In this document: piece after piece, positions 37,244 to 49,944 of the stretch | Layout: every line of letters starts with the position of its first letter | How positions within the stretch are numbered: position 1 is the stretch's first letter | NCBI GenBank assembly: GCA_023213395.1 | Contig: CM041465.1 | Span: 117,187,741-117,251,740, forward strand | Length of the DNA stretch: 64,000 nucleotides | Origin: Cycas panzhihuaensis | Lineage: Eukaryota; Cycadophyta | Reading direction: 5' to 3' | The notes under the pieces: model-generated | The model's input: only the letters and a program-made list of their open reading frames with translations | What the model was told of the DNA's origin: nothing | Database searches by the model: none | Position numbers and translations under genes: made by a program

Positions 37244-39950
37244 TGTTTCCCAGCTTCTGGGAATGGATACAGAATCACTGACTCAGGTAAGTGCAGGTAT
37301 GTTTCTCACCTTGTCATTGCTTTCTTTTGATGAGTGTTTGCTTGCATGTCTGTATGTTTGTGGCTTTGTAGACGACGTTGTCTTCGTCTACACTTATTTT
37401 AGCCTATGACGACTATAGCAGGGGCACACTCCCAGCGAGTGTGGCACCCTAGTGGCCACTCCACTTCCCGCATTCTGCCCTTCTCACTCCAAGATCCACT
37501 TGGCTTGCGTCACCTCCGCCCGTGTGATGACCCGTCATCGTTCGGTTGACTTGCCACACCGTTTGAGCCCTATTTTTCTTTTTTGGACCCGTTTGTTGGC
37601 TCGTTTACCCCCGGGTAGGTGTTTTAGCCCCCCTATTGGCCCTTTTTGTCATCGCCTTACGCCTGAAATTGGCCGAACTGTTTTGTCCCAGTGTTTATCT
37701 GGTCGAGATTTTCGTGGTATTTGGAATATCCATGGTGCATGATTTTGGCTATATGATATGGTATTCTAACTTATTTTTTAAAAATCTGCCATGGAAATTT
37801 TGCATTTATTACAAAACTGCCACGTGTCTCGTGACTAAACTCGCTCCCAGTTGCGCCCTAATCACTCGCTTTAGGGTTTGGGTTGGGTACTTAAGTCACT
37901 TTTTACTCATTTTTTAGGACTTTTTGCTCACTTTTTGGATTGCTCCTCAAGGAAACAATGCTGTGCTCTGCTCTTCTCTACTACCCCATCGCTACACATG
38001 ACTGCGTCTCTCCTCAAAGGCCCAACTCTCCTTCGGTGTGGCTAGGACATCTTCCCAGCCCCTCACACACCTTGGAGAGGGCCCCTTGGAGAGATTTCAG
38101 TAGATTCTTGCCCTGGGCAGTCTTCAAGTGTTCCAAGTGCATGTGTTCTCCTTCCAACTTTATTAGCAGGGCCCCAAACCTGCTACACCAGAGTTCTGGG
38201 CTGATTTCTCAGCCTCTCCTTACCAGCCCTGGGCTGAGGCAAGCACCTATCCTCTTCCATTCAGGTATTCATTCATTTGAGTCGTTTCTCTTGTGCTATT
38301 GATGCTCTGTCTTGCTTATTTCTTTGTTGTCTTTGTAAGGGTTATTTTCCTCTTTACATTGGGCTGTTCCACCTCTGTTTTAGTGCCTCTCACCTACGTT
38401 TGCTGCTCAAGGCAGTGGTACTGAGGGTTGACATAGGGTTTGGGAAGGAGCTGGGTGGATTCTGCACCACCTTCCACGCTCCTCAAGTGGCTTTAAGCCC
38501 CCCAAATCTTCCCTCTTGCCTCGTGCTGTCCATGGCACTCAAACAAGGGTTTGTTGGCCCTCTCTTAGCCGCTGAAATCAGTGCTGTCACACGTTGTAAT
38601 ATTGGTTTGAGGGCTTAGGCTTAGGTCCAGGCGACTCACATAAGTCCCGGCCGCTTGTCCTTGTCCCACTCTTCTCCTGGCAGCCCAGTTTGCTCTTCAT
38701 AGCACCCCGGTTCGCCGTAGGTCTTCTCTAGCTCCTCTTCACCTCCTTGTTACTATTTCCAACCATCTTCCTTGGCCTTGCCCTCGCTGCCTTATGGCTT
38801 TTGGGGGGGCTGGGTTGGGGTGTTCTTTGCGGGAGGTGGGCCACTCCAAGGCTTACCGGTTACCTTCCTTTCGCTTCGGTTATCCTCTTTCATATATTAT
38901 CATCATTGTATTGGCGCTAACATATATGTGTTGAAATTCATATTTGTATTACATAGACATGTATTGTTAGGATCTCATCATTGCATGTTAGTACCCTTTC
39001 TCCGGAAAGGGGGAGGTCGCCATTGCTTGCAGGTGCTTAGAGAGCGCAAAAGGTATTTTCCGCTCGCTCCGTTGCTGGTAAGTGCTCTTACGCATATTGT
39101 ACTTTCATACTTCTTCAGTCACTAGTATTTAGTTCTTTTCTTTCCTTGGCATTGTATTTAGTATTTTTCTGGGGAAGGTAAGGGAGCCCCTCTTCCAATC
39201 TGCCGCGACGCTTCGCATCTGACGCACCTCGTGGAGTAGTTTGGTGTCCCTCGGGAGGGCCCTCGTCACGCACGCCTCCAGTCTAGGTGCACGCCTCACT
39301 CCACCCTACTACTCTTTCCTTTTGAATTCTTTTTTAGTAATTAACTCATTGGAGATCAAAAGGGAAACTTAACTTTGCTTTCGATTCACGCTTTATTTGT
39401 TTTATTGTATGCACCTCAGCCATTCATAGGGAAAGGTCGTAGGAACCACTCTTTTTCACCTTTCCTCCTTTTCTTAGCCATGCAACCTTCTTGCCCCCCG
39501 TATTACTCGTGTGCCTGGTTAGTTTGCTTAGGCATACCTTGATCCATATTCTTAGGTCATCCCTCTTACTTTCATTTGGTTCCCCACTTCACCGGATAAC
39601 CAAGGTGACCCCGCCTATAGGCCAGCTGCTTCCTTATCCTCCTTCGTTTCTTGTTGCTTTAGGGAAACCCTTGAAGGTTCCTCTCCTTCCCCTTTCGGCC
39701 ATCTAAGGGTGGGAGGATCCTTCCCCTAGGTCAACCCAAGCTAACCCTACACCTCCTCACCTCTTGTTCGAAGTGGTGGAGGATCAGCCTTTGGTAGCCA
39801 CATTCCATTGCAGGTCCCAAACTCGCGCTCCGGCACACGGGGTGCCCTGTGTGGTAATTACCTTACTTATAGGTCTATTCCTTGATGATATTATCACTCG
39901 CTCTTACCATACCTATTTTGTTAGGTAGCTATCCCGTAGACGCGCATCCA
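37244..39950 (+). repeat. 5' LTR of element T
   Basis: 2.7 kb, aligned with the split 3' LTR from GGAATGGATAC near the start to TAGCTATCCCGTAGA near the end. In one stretch of about 106 bp (38640-38745) roughly 7% of bases differ. Open frames up to 120 codons here (for example 37940-38302) have no recognisable motifs and are taken as chance frames. No clear primer site follows position 39950; TGATGACC at 39952 is only a weak candidate. Confidence 0.9.
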
Positions 39951-39953
39951 CTG

Positions 39954-42197
39954 ATGACCATACTAGAGACCGCTAGTAAGGGAGATAGTTTCCGCTCTCT
40001 TCCGTTGGTTTCGCTACCTTTTTGTGATCCTTCTTCGCCTATTTCGATCTCTTCGTTGGGCAGCCCCCGACGCGTGTGCTTTTACCGCCCTCTCTTTTTC
40101 CCTAAGATTGTTGGTTGACCTTGCATGCGATGCTTCTCTCGTAGCTTGCGCGGCCTACCTCCATTGTTAGAAGACCTCGAGTATCGCCTCTTTCCTTTGT
40201 CAGATTCTGATCTGACTATGGAAGGATACTCTTCTGATTAGGCCTACCACACCTCAACCTTGGAAACCCATGTTTTTCCTTCCTCTATTCCCGGGTCCAC
40301 CCAAGAGGGTGATGACCCCCTTTGTTACCAGAGTGACCAACATCTCTCACTCGACGTCCATCCCTCTACCCATGCCATAAAAGGATCCGCTCCTCTTGAG
40401 ACTTGCCACATAATCAGTGACTCTTATGAGGAGCATCCCGAGGAACCTACCTTGTTCGAGGTCCTAATTACCTCTTACGAGTATGTAGGAACCCCTCATC
40501 GGCGTGGTTGAAGCTCTCAATGAGTGTCACTTGCAGCACGCTTGCAATCGTCTGGATGGCTTGAGGGTGCCCTCTGTGGAGGAGCCTCTTCCTCTTCCGC
40601 TCCTCCCCCCCACACCTCATCCTCATCTACTCTTCCTTTGACAACAAATCCCTTTGTGCCTATGCATGTGTCCCGCTCCTTTCCTATTCCCGCAGTGGGG
40701 GCACGTGTTGCGCCTTCCATTTCTCATCGAGGTCCTAGTGTTTCGGGATCTCCCCGTGGTGTGTCTTTCCCTCAATTGAAGGTTATCATACCCGTCCCTA
40801 ACTAAACCAATGTGCCATCCCCTAATGTGGCGCATACCGTTCCTAGTAGGCCTATTGGTCTTACTAGCCGTTCGACTACTAGTCATGTGGGACCTGCTCC
40901 CACACATTCCCAAAATCAATACGTTGGCTCTTCCTTCTACATTCCCCCAGGGTATACTTCTCAACCTTGTGGGCAGGGTATGGGAAGCTGCCTCCCAGTT
41001 TATGGGGTGGATCTGCTACACCCATATGGAGTCACTCCACCTACGGGTGGCCCATATGGGCAAAACCCGGTTCCACATCCATCCTGTCTATCGTCCAACA
41101 CAATTCCATTTGTTATGCCTTCATGAGGGAACGACTCCTTCCAAGGCACCTACCCCCATGCCTCTTCTCAGCAGGGGGCGTTTCCTCAAGGAGGGATGGG
41201 TGTTCCACCCCCATCCGCTCCTTGTCCATTACCTACTACGACATTCGTTGACCCTACGGTCCAGGTAAGGGCATGCCCCTTGATGGACTTTAGGTCAACA
41301 CCTCTATCCATCGAGGCGTTAAGAACCAATCTGCCGCCTCATCCCCCTGAAGTTCCTAGATTTGACGGAACTTTGTCGCAAGACCTGGTGGAGCATGTGC
41401 GTAGTTTTTCTATGGCATGCATCGATTACTGGGCTTATGACCACATTTTAATGAAATTATTCCCACGGTCCTTGCAGGGTGACACCCTCAAGTGGTTCTA
41501 CCGTCTCCCAGCCCATTCTATCCATTCATTCTAGCAATTGGTGGACGAGTTCATCAACTATTTTGATGTAGCCCATCTATTCGAGAGCGGAATGAAGTCG
41601 CTTCTTTCACTCAAACAAGGCCATGATAAAATGAATCGTGACTTTGTGCGGTAATTCCATGACTTGCTTCACTCCACTAAGGCAACGTTGCTTGAGGAGT
41701 TGAAGCGAGACCTTTTCGTCAATGCACTTCGTCCCGAAGTACATATGGAAGTCCTCAAGATGGGGGCGACCACATGTGACTCCGCGATCGCCAAGTGTTT
41801 GGTGTTGGAGGCTATTGAGATCCAAACTGGTCTCAAGAAACCTCTTAAGCCCTCACAGCGCTATGAGGCACCACCCCCAACTAAGGATACCAAACCTTCA
41901 CAACCTACCCGATCTTCCTCTCATCCGATTGAGAGGACTTTAGACCCTCTCACATCAGCCATACGCTCGTTCGAGCGTACAATGAAAGAACTTAAGCTTC
42001 AAGCTCCTTCATCCCCTACATCCAGTAAACAAGTCCAACAAACGACCCAAGCTCCTCTCCCTAGGAATGGAAATGCCCAGTCCTCCCAAGCGAGAAGGTC
42101 AGACCGTCCGCTTGAGAAGAAGTGGTACTCCATTCATGGGGAGTGCTTTCACGATGATTCACGTTGTAGGGCCCAGCATCCTAAGGATGCCCCTTGA
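39954..42197 (+). pseudogene. Gag of element T
   Basis: One frame runs from near the 5' LTR to 42197, broken by stops (for example at 40116, 40512, 40521, 40803, 41124, 41532 and 41652). The first 400 codons are Ser/Pro-rich with no motif. From 41283 the gypsy capsid fold is clear: PPEVPRFDGTLSQDLVEHVR, FPRSLQGDTLKWFYRLP, and MNRDFV..FHDLL. A knuckle-like WYSIHGECFHDDSRC near 42122 lacks the first Cys of the usual C..H....H....C. Which ATG is used is unknown. Gag would form the particle around element RNA. Confidence 0.82.
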
Positions 42198-42428
42198 CGC
42201 GACTCTTCCCCCAAACGGGCCTCAAGGCCTAATTTGGATCAACCAGTTCACAAGGATCCATTCCCTAAGCATGGGGAACGTGATCGCAACACCCAAACCA
42301 AAATGCTTGAGCGAGGAAGATCGCCTGATCCCCATCCTTCCCACGACAAAGGGAAGGGTGCCCAGAACTCGTCTTCTTCCTCTCATTCTCCTAGCCGTCG
42401 TACCCCATCACCTTCGCGACCCTAGAAC

Positions 42429-44087
42429 ATGGGGAAGAAGGTGATCCAGTTGCTTGAAGCGACTCCTTCCTATGCCCTTACACGATCTCAAGCAGCCAAG
42501 GAAGCAGCAAGAGCTTCTTGTTCTTCTGACCCTCTTCCGGAAAACCTTCCTCTAGAAATACCTCTCTTTCCCAAGGCTATTCCTGTACGCCCAGGTCGTT
42601 ACGATTTTCGAAGGGCACTTACCCAGCCTACTGCGAAGGGTAAGCCCTTCTCCATCATGGACGAGCTTCATACTGTTGCCGCAGGAATGTCCTTGATGGA
42701 CGTTTTGAGGAGTTATCCTAAGCAGCGGGCCCTCCTCCTGGAAGCTTTAGGATCGAGTGATGCACCTGTCCACGCTTTGGGCGTCACCCAAGGCTGTGGA
42801 CCCATTATCTCATTCGATCCTAAGGATCTTCCTCCCGCCGGTGAAAGGGAATGTCAGTGGAACTTCCCGTTCACTATCACTATCGATACACCCGATTGTA
42901 CCCTGCGAAGTACTGTTGTAGATAATGGTTCTTCTGTCAATGCCATGCCCTTACGTGTCATGCAAGAGCTTGGTATCTCCGCCTTGGAATCTGTTCCATG
43001 GCGATGCCAAGGTTATGACGGTAGCGAGAAGACCCCTTTGGGATCTGTCGCGATTCCGCTCACCCTTGAGGGTAAGACTATTCTTACCGATGTTGTAGTC
43101 CTCGACGTTGACGTTGACTATAACCTCCTTCTAGGTCATCCATGGCTCGACCAAATGGGAGCCGTGTGTTCGACTCTTTGGGGACAACTTAAATTCATCC
43201 ATGACAGATGGATGAGAGTGATTCCCCGCGAATGCCCATTCACCAAACAAACTTGTTCCACCAGTTCAGCAAACCAAGGTCCTTCCACGCATGCCTCGGC
43301 TTACTTTATTGGTATACCTAACCCATCCGAAGAAGATCCCGCATCTTCTTCCCCTAGTCTCACGTGGTTCACCCCTATTGACGTTGGGAGTTACGGGTAC
43401 CTTACTTCGTTTAGCGACGATGAGTCATACGACGAAGACAAGGATTGTCTTCACCCCATCTCTTTCCTCTGCACCAGTAGGTCACACCCACCTTGTTCTA
43501 GATCCCCATCTAGAATCCCTCTCGTTGGCGAGACAAACTACTCTTGCGTGTCACACGTCATCGCTCGTGTTGACCCGCCCATTGTCAGTTCTTCTTCTTC
43601 ATTACCCCCCGTAGGTAATGGCTTCGAAGAATTACCTTTCGCTCCTTCCAATGAGCCTCTTCTTGGCTTTCCTTGTGAATCCCGTGAGGAAGTGGAGCAA
43701 CCCGACGACCATCACGGTCCTGTTGCTTTTACTCCCTCCAGCGCTTCCTCTACTCGAAGTAAGGTCATCCATGGGGTGGATTACTTCGAGGATGACGAAG
43801 CCCTGCTTGAGCATCTGGCAGGTTTTGTGCCCAACTTGCCTTCTGGTCACCACAAGCTTGGTCACCAGAAGATCCTCGCGATCAGATCCACACTTGTCGA
43901 TCCAATCCTGTCTCCTATTCCTCCTCCTCCTGTTGACCTTGTCCCTCTCCACTTCGAGAAGGGTAATGCCATGTGTATGGGGGTGACCCAAGACATAGTC
44001 TTAGCCCCGGGCAAGGTCATTAAGGTTAGGTTGGAATGTTCCCCTGACGAGATAAGGGAATACTCCCTTCTGTTCCAGGAGTTCTGA
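42429..44087 (+). pseudogene. Aspartic protease region of element T
   Basis: This 552-codon open stretch continues the gag frame after a TAG. A lead-in (PLGSVAIPLTLEGKTILTDV and LGHPWLDQMGAV) and the active-site block STVVDNGSSVNAMPLRVMQE at about 42906 identify a retropepsin of the Tat/Athila kind. The catalytic D-S/T-G reads D-N-G, so activity is doubtful. The C-terminal 300 codons are an acidic, Ser/Pro-rich linker up to reverse transcriptase. It would cut the polyprotein. Confidence 0.85.
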
Positions 44088-44090
44088 GAC

Positions 44091-44864
44091 GTGTTTACGT
44101 GGGATTATGCCGACATGAAGGGAATCGACCCCTCCATCATCACTTATAACCTCACCACCATTCCTGGCACTCGCCCTGTGTGCCAGAAACATCGTCCCCT
44201 TCATCCGAAACTCTCAGCCACCATCAAGGTGGTGGTTGAGAAGCTTCTGGACGCTGGGCTTATTACTTCCATCGACTACCCTAAGTGGGTCTCCAACATT
44301 GTCCTTGTTGCTAAAAAGAACGGGGCAATCCGTATATGTGTCGACTTTCACGATATCAATAATGTTTATCCCAAGGATAATTTTCCGTTACCCTTCCTTG
44401 ATCAAATTATTGATTGCACCGCTGGATTTGAAGTTATGTCCCTAATGGACGGCTTCTTCGGCTATAACCAGATTCAGATTTCTCCCAAAGACCGCCATAA
44501 GACGACCCTCACTACTCCTTGGGGTACCTTCGCCTATAAGGCGATGCCCTTTAGCCTTAAGAATGCAGGCGCTACTTACCAAAGAGCCATGCATTTCATT
44601 TTCCATAACCTCATTGATAACACATTGGAGGTCTTCATGGATAATATGATGGGTCTCTCCCGTGTCAGGGCCCATCACCCATCCGACTTGCGTGCCATCT
44701 TCTCACGATACCGCAAGTATCACGTTAGTCTAAATCCGCTTAAGTGTGTGTTTGTCGTTACCTCAGGTAAACTCCTTAGGTTCCTTATGTCCAAACAAGG
44801 AATTCAGATTGACCCTGACAAGGTCAGGGCAATCCTCGACATGTCGTCGCCTAGAACTCAATGA
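44091..44864 (+). pseudogene. Reverse transcriptase of element T
   Basis: Same frame as protease, after one TGA at 44085-44087. The domain is complete: VVVEKLLDAGLITSIDYPKW, NIVLVAKKNGAIRICVDFHD, INNVYPKDNFPLPFLDQIID, SLMDGFFGYNQI (first catalytic Asp) and GTFAYKAMPFSLKNAGATYQ. The catalytic box reads FMDNM where Y.DDM is expected, so one of the paired Asp is lost. LNPLKCVFVV and the connection follow up to TGA at 44862. It reads RNA into cDNA in the family; this copy should be inactive. Confidence 0.92.
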
Positions 44865-45038
44865 CAGATTAAGTCATTTCTAGGAAGGCTTGGTTTTCTT
44901 AGGCACTTCCTAGCCAACTTCGCTGTGAGCGCTAAACCCCTCATGAACCTATTGAAGAAGGGAGATTCTTTTACCTAGTCTGACAAGACCCAAAAGGCCT
45001 TCGAGGGACTTAAGAAAGCCCTAACTTCTGCTCCTACG

Positions 45039-45584
45039 TTGGCACCTCCTCGATTCGATAGGCCCTTCGTCCTATACACCTCAGCGACTGACGAGTCCTT
45101 GGGTGCTATGCTAGCTCAAGAGGATGACTCGAGAATCGAGAGAGCTATATATTTCATCAGTCGCACCCTCATGGCTGCTGAGCTTAACTATTCCCCCACC
45201 GAGAAGGAGTACCTATCCTTGGTCCATGCGACCAAGAAGTTCAGACACTACTTGCTCAGCAACACTACCAAGGTGATCGTTCAATCTGATCCCTTGCGAT
45301 ACTTGCTAACTCGTTCAGATTTGACGGATAGGGCCGGTCATTGGGCCATCTTACTTCAAGAATTCAACCTCCATATCATTAACCAGAAATCAAAGAAGGG
45401 AATGATAGTGGCCGAGCAACTCGTAGACACCCCTATCCCTAACTCCTTTGGTGCCCCCGTTGACGACTCTCTCCCCGATGAGTCTATCCTGGCAATTCAG
45501 GGAGCCGCTCCCCATCCACTCGTCGATGATGAGTGGTATGGTGACATAGTGCGGTATCTTACAGGCAATACAGCCGCGATGTAA
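45039..45584 (+). pseudogene. First RNase H of element T
   Basis: Same frame as reverse transcriptase. FVLYTSATDESLGAMLAQED, AIYFISRTLMAAELNYSPTE, KEYLSLVHATKKFRHYLL and IVQSDPLRYLLTRSDLTDRA are the usual gypsy RNase H landmarks of Tat elements. A stop at 45582 and a frameshift close to it separate this from integrase. It would remove RNA from the RNA:DNA hybrid. Confidence 0.9.
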
Positions 45585-46761
45585 AGTTAGATCTTGTATC
45601 CAAACTTCTGCCTGGCAATACCTCCTCATGGATGAGGTATTGTATAAGAGGTCCTTCGATGGGATCCTCCTCCGTTGCGTCACTCTTGTGAGCCAGGCAG
45701 TGCCAGAATGCCACCACAGTATTTGTGGGGGTCACTTTGGGGGTCAGTCTATGGCTTAGAGGATCCTTCGTATGGGTTATTTCTGGCCATCCCTATTCAA
45801 GGACGCTCACAACTTTACTCTGAAATGTCCGCGATGTCAGGAACATGCCAACATTTCCCATGTGCCTTCCGAGGCCCTGCATCCCATTGTTTCACCATGG
45901 CCTTTTGCTCAGTGGGGACTAGACCTTATTGGGGCTATCTCCCCACCTTCTTCATCATAGCACAAGTTTATCTTGACTGCCACGAAGTATTTTACCAAAT
46001 GGGCGGAGGCCATCCCCTTGATCACTACCCCTGGTAAAATGATTGCTACGTTCATTTACCAGCACATCATTTACCATTTTGGGATTCTGGACGTCCTAAT
46101 CATTGACAATGAAACTCTTTTCTGTAATAAGGAGATGGATGAGCTTTGTGAGAAGTTCAAAATTTCTCACAAGACTTCCTCCCCTTACTACCCTCAGGAA
46201 AATGGCCAAGTGGAGTCTTTCAATAAGACTCTCATCAACATTCTCAAGAAAACCGTTGCTCAATCCCAAAAGGATTGGCACCTTTAGTTGCCCTCTACCT
46301 TGTGGGCTTACCGCACCTTTATCCGTTCTGCCATGGGAATGACCCCATTCTCCCTAGTCTACAGTACTGAGGTGGTACTCCTGCTGGAGGTGGAGATTCC
46401 TTCCTTGCGAGTCTCCCTTCGAGGTTTCATCGACGAAGAGTTGATCCGTCAGGCTCGCCTACTGGACCTTGAAGCTTTGGATGAGAGACGCTTAGCCGCT
46501 TATCAGGCTAACCTAGCATCCAAAGCTCGCTCACGAAGGGCCTATGATAAACATCTTTATTCCTGCCCTTTGTTTCCTGGGGACCACGTCCTCAAGCTCG
46601 AGTATCTCCATGATCGCTTGATCAAATTCAAACCCTGATGTGTTGGTCCTTTCGTCATTATCGAATCCCTCGATAATGGTGCCTATAGGATAGCCACCCT
46701 AGAAGGGCTTGAATTCGAGAAAGCTGTTAATGGGAAGTTCCTTAAAAAGTTTTATGCATGA
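45585..46761 (+). pseudogene. Integrase of element T
   Basis: Shifted by one frame relative to RNase H. The zinc-binding part (ECHHSICGGHFGGQ near 45707, then CPRCQEHA) precedes the core: FAQWGLDLIGAI (first Asp), FGILDVLIIDNETLFCNKEM (second Asp, with DNE for the usual DNG), and YYPQENGQVESFNKTLI (catalytic Glu). TAG at 45957 and TAG at 46285 interrupt it. The C-terminal part FPGDHVLKLEYL, GPFVIIESLDNGAYRIATLE and LKKFYA end at TGA 46759. No chromodomain follows, as expected for Tat. Confidence 0.9.
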
Positions 46762-47570
46762 TCTTTCGGTGATCTCGTCGCCCTGCTCCAAAATGAGCCT
46801 AAACTACCATCTTAGGTTGTCCCCATTCTTCCCAACCATGGGTAGAATGGCAATTTAAGATGGATCCTTCTTCTTCTTTTTGGTTCCTTCCGTGGAACCC
46901 GCATTCCTGTACCCTCTCGAGAACTTTTATCGTCCTGCTTGGGCATTCCCTAATCAGGAAGATGCTTGGGGGCATCATCGCTCCTCTTTCCCGTCTACCG
47001 TTTCCTTCGCATATTCCACTATGCTCTTTCGTAGATGTGTATGCCGCTCTATCCTCTAACCTCACACCTCTCTATCGTCTCCACTCATGATGTGTGTGTG
47101 TGCTCCTGTTAGACATATAGCCATACATGAAAGAAAACGTGTACATCATACAATAAAATATTCACAATAAAATATCCACAACATAACATTTACAACATAC
47201 AAAATAAACATACATGTCATCCACACATGATACATCATACACATCATCTCATATCTAAATGGGGTTCCAATTACCCCGCATATATATATACATCCAAAAA
47301 TCATGTCGCAGCATATATCTAGGAAGCCGGTGTCCTTGCAGGGGGGTACAATCATATGGCCCTATATATGACCCCTTGGAGGCCCGTGCTTTCCCCTGTC
47401 TAGATCATATGTGCATATCCTACTCTACTGCTACCTCGCTCTTGGGGTACCATCTCTCGGTCTATGTGATCCCTCTCCTGGGGACCACATGCCTCTGAGG
47501 CTCCTCCTGGGCCTCCGCGAGCTGCCCGCCTCACTCTCCTCGTCTCGCAGTCATCTCGGGGTCGTCGTCA
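46762..47570. other. Spacer behind integrase of element T
   Basis: No gene is recognised. It includes an AT-rich part with repeated ACATACATCATAC-like units at about 47130-47260 that contrasts with the GC-rich flanks, and it may hold the 3' end of the antisense transcript. Confidence 0.5.
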
Positions 47571-47579
47571 CCGTGTGGG

Positions 47580-49260
47580 TATGCGTCCTACTCTAACTTG
47601 ACCTCGACGCCTATCTGTGCTACCAGCTGATCGTATCGGGCCTAGATACGATCCCTCTCTCCTCGGAGTGCTTCCTCTTTCACCCTGAGATACTCTGTGA
47701 TTACCGCTAGCTGGGTCCTACTCTCGGTATCTCTGCCTGCTCTGCCCTGTGCCTCTAGAGCCTGCACCCGTCCACGTAGCTCGTCCCTCTTGCGCCTCGC
47801 ATCGTCTCTCTCCTACTGCAGTCGTCCCCGGGATGCCACGTGCTCTTGGGACTTTGCAGCCCATATGTCCCTCACCCTCACCAATGGGGTGAATGCCTCT
47901 GCGTGGGCACCTTCCGCTCTAGGCTCATCTCCCACCTGGATAGGTGGTTGCCCCTCTCCATACACCTGAGGGAATATCTCCCTCACCATAGCCTCTATCA
48001 GTCTCCTGATCTCCGCTGCACCTGCCAATGCAACATGCCATGTGTCAGTGCATCTCACCATATACCGTGATCAAACCAAACCAAACATCTATCTGGATGC
48101 CAAACGACTCTCGAAAGGGTTAGGTCTCACCTGCTGTGGCTGGCCCCTCAGTCATGTGGCATCCTCCCCTCTGCTCTCACTTGGGTGCCTCATCCTCTGG
48201 CACCTCCTCTACCTGGACCTCCCTCTTCGCAGGGGCTAGCCCAGCTCTCGTCCCTCTGGATCCCATCATGATCCGACTGCGGCCACAGTCACAGGTCCCC
48301 TGCTCTCGTCCTGTGCACCTGATGGGCCTGCCTCTCCTTTGGCAGCCCCAGATGGACCCTCTGCACCTCCTGCCATCCCTGAGGGACCTGCCTCTTATGT
48401 AGGTCATAATGGGCTAGTCCCATCATCTCTGCCATCATCGCCTATGGGCACTCCTGCTCCGCCCGCCTCGTCGTCACTATCCCACCTCACCGTCCTGTAG
48501 GGCTCTACTATATAGTCCGGCAGGATGAGGAGGTCTAGTGATGTAGCCTCCACCGATCGTCAGACATGGGCCCTATCCTCTATCCCTCTTAGCCGAGTCT
48601 GCCACCTGTGGACCATCGGGGCCCACTCTGTGATGGGGTGTGGTCCCCCCGCTGGTGCCACCGCCACGAAATGATAAAAAAACCAACACTGTAGCAGTGT
48701 GCTGTATGACAACCCACCTCTGCCGGTCGTCCTGATAGTGTCTAGCTGGGTGACGAGGTTCGCCACTATCAGGGTCGCCTAATCCATCATCTCGTCAGCT
48801 TCGCAGCGGCGAACTGCATCTAACCATCCACCCGGTATCTACCTATAGTTACGCACGAAATCCAGGAGCAGGCGCACAATGTAACCAACTTCCTCACAGG
48901 AATCACGACATTAATGCGATGCGGAGGGGCTCCCCTCCGCTCCCATCTATTAGCTCCTATGAAGAACAGGGCCAGCTCCCTGTGTGCTGCGTCGGTGCTA
49001 GGCAACGTCCCCAGTCTCATCGGCCTCCCTATCGCCAGTACTCCCAGTATCCGCCGTATATCTCTCGGCGTGACCACCACATCACCTACCTGCAGTAGGT
49101 GGAACACATGTCTCCTCCTATCCCAATGGGATACTATTTCAACCAGCAACCTCTGATCTGATGCATACTAAGGTGTCTTAAGGGCCTTGTATATGCCGCA
49201 CCTCTATAGGATCTCTCTATCCTCCTGTGATGCCATCTCCATGTAGCTCAACATGGCCAT
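47580..49260 (-). pseudogene. Antisense ORF of T, plant-mobile-domain-like
   Basis: An ATG at 49260 on the minus strand starts a frame that, past two stops, reads IVSHWDRRRHVFHLLQVGDV, then VVTPRDIRRILGVLAIGRPM, and ELALFFIGANRW. This resembles the plant mobile domain of MAIL/MAIN-type proteins and transposon ORFs (W...THTFHLP.GEMT.TL.DV..LLGL...G..V). One frame change lies between 48820 and 48766. The next part (VTQLDTIRTTGRGGLSYSTL, WAPMVHRWQTRLRGIEDRA) is followed by a Gly/Ala/Glu-rich linker and a charged, likely coiled-coil end to about 47580. Extra antisense ORFs behind integrase are known from Tat elements; their role is not established. This copy has several stops. Confidence 0.65.
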
Positions 49261-49936
49261 ACCCACGTTCTCGTGGTTATCAACCGCGGTGATAACCTGT
49301 TCACACCAAAACAATCCAAGTTAGCTTCACGTCAGCCACTACCATCTCTCACTCTCTCAAAACTCTCTCTACCTAAGATTTGGGGCTCTCTTGGCCCTTG
49401 TATGTATTTTTGTCATTTTACGCGCCCGTCTGGCGCCAAACTTAGCGATCTGCTAGGTTTAGCAGGGTCCCTGATGATCGGGTCCGCGGTAATGATTGTG
49501 GCACCGCGATCATTCTGCATGAGAATAACGATCCCCAAAGGGGATTTACGCCTCAAAAAAATAAAATTCTTGGTGGACCCGTGGAACCCGGGACGAAACT
49601 CCCTAATGCCCAGGTCCCCACCTCTTTCTAGGTTTGATTCAGACTCTGAGAGACCTCGGGTTGCCCATAGAAGGCACTAAAGTCACATGAAAACCTTAAG
49701 AACCAATTAATTTCAAACTTTGAAACGGGTTGGGTTTAGTGATATCCACTCACTGGATCCGGTCTCGCTGTCACCATCTCGTCCTATCGATCCCGCTGGC
49801 TCTCTTCGCTCTCTGATCCAACGGCCTGATCTCTCCCTGCGTGCCTCCAAAGTTGGGTGGTGCTCCGCTGCGTAAGGGAATGGCTCTGGTTTCGTACGAG
49901 AGCTGGTGAAAATGAATCTAATTTCTGTTCGATTTC

Positions 49937-49944
49937 CTTATATA
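49937..49944 (-). promoter_or_regulatory. Likely antisense TATA box of T
   Basis: CTTATATA on the + strand reads TATATAAG on the minus strand in a GC-rich setting (CCGCCTATATAAGG). It lies about 680 bases ahead of the antisense ATG at 49260. The leader behind it contains GGCCGTTGGATC, a sequence often seen near plant gene starts. Inference only. Confidence 0.5.

Noticed and set aside
37452-39706. Open frames of 70-120 codons in the 5' LTR of T and their counterparts at 51968-53225
   Set aside because: They lie inside a long GC-richer LTR, carry no motif I recognise, and the two LTR copies differ in frame lengths. Chance frames are the simpler reading.
41607-43991. Minus-strand frames across gag and protease of T
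   Set aside because: Shadows of the sense polyprotein frame, which carries all the domain motifs.
46860-47090. 76-codon frame behind the integrase of T as a further element gene
   Set aside because: No motif, short, and in a region where both strands have comparable frames.
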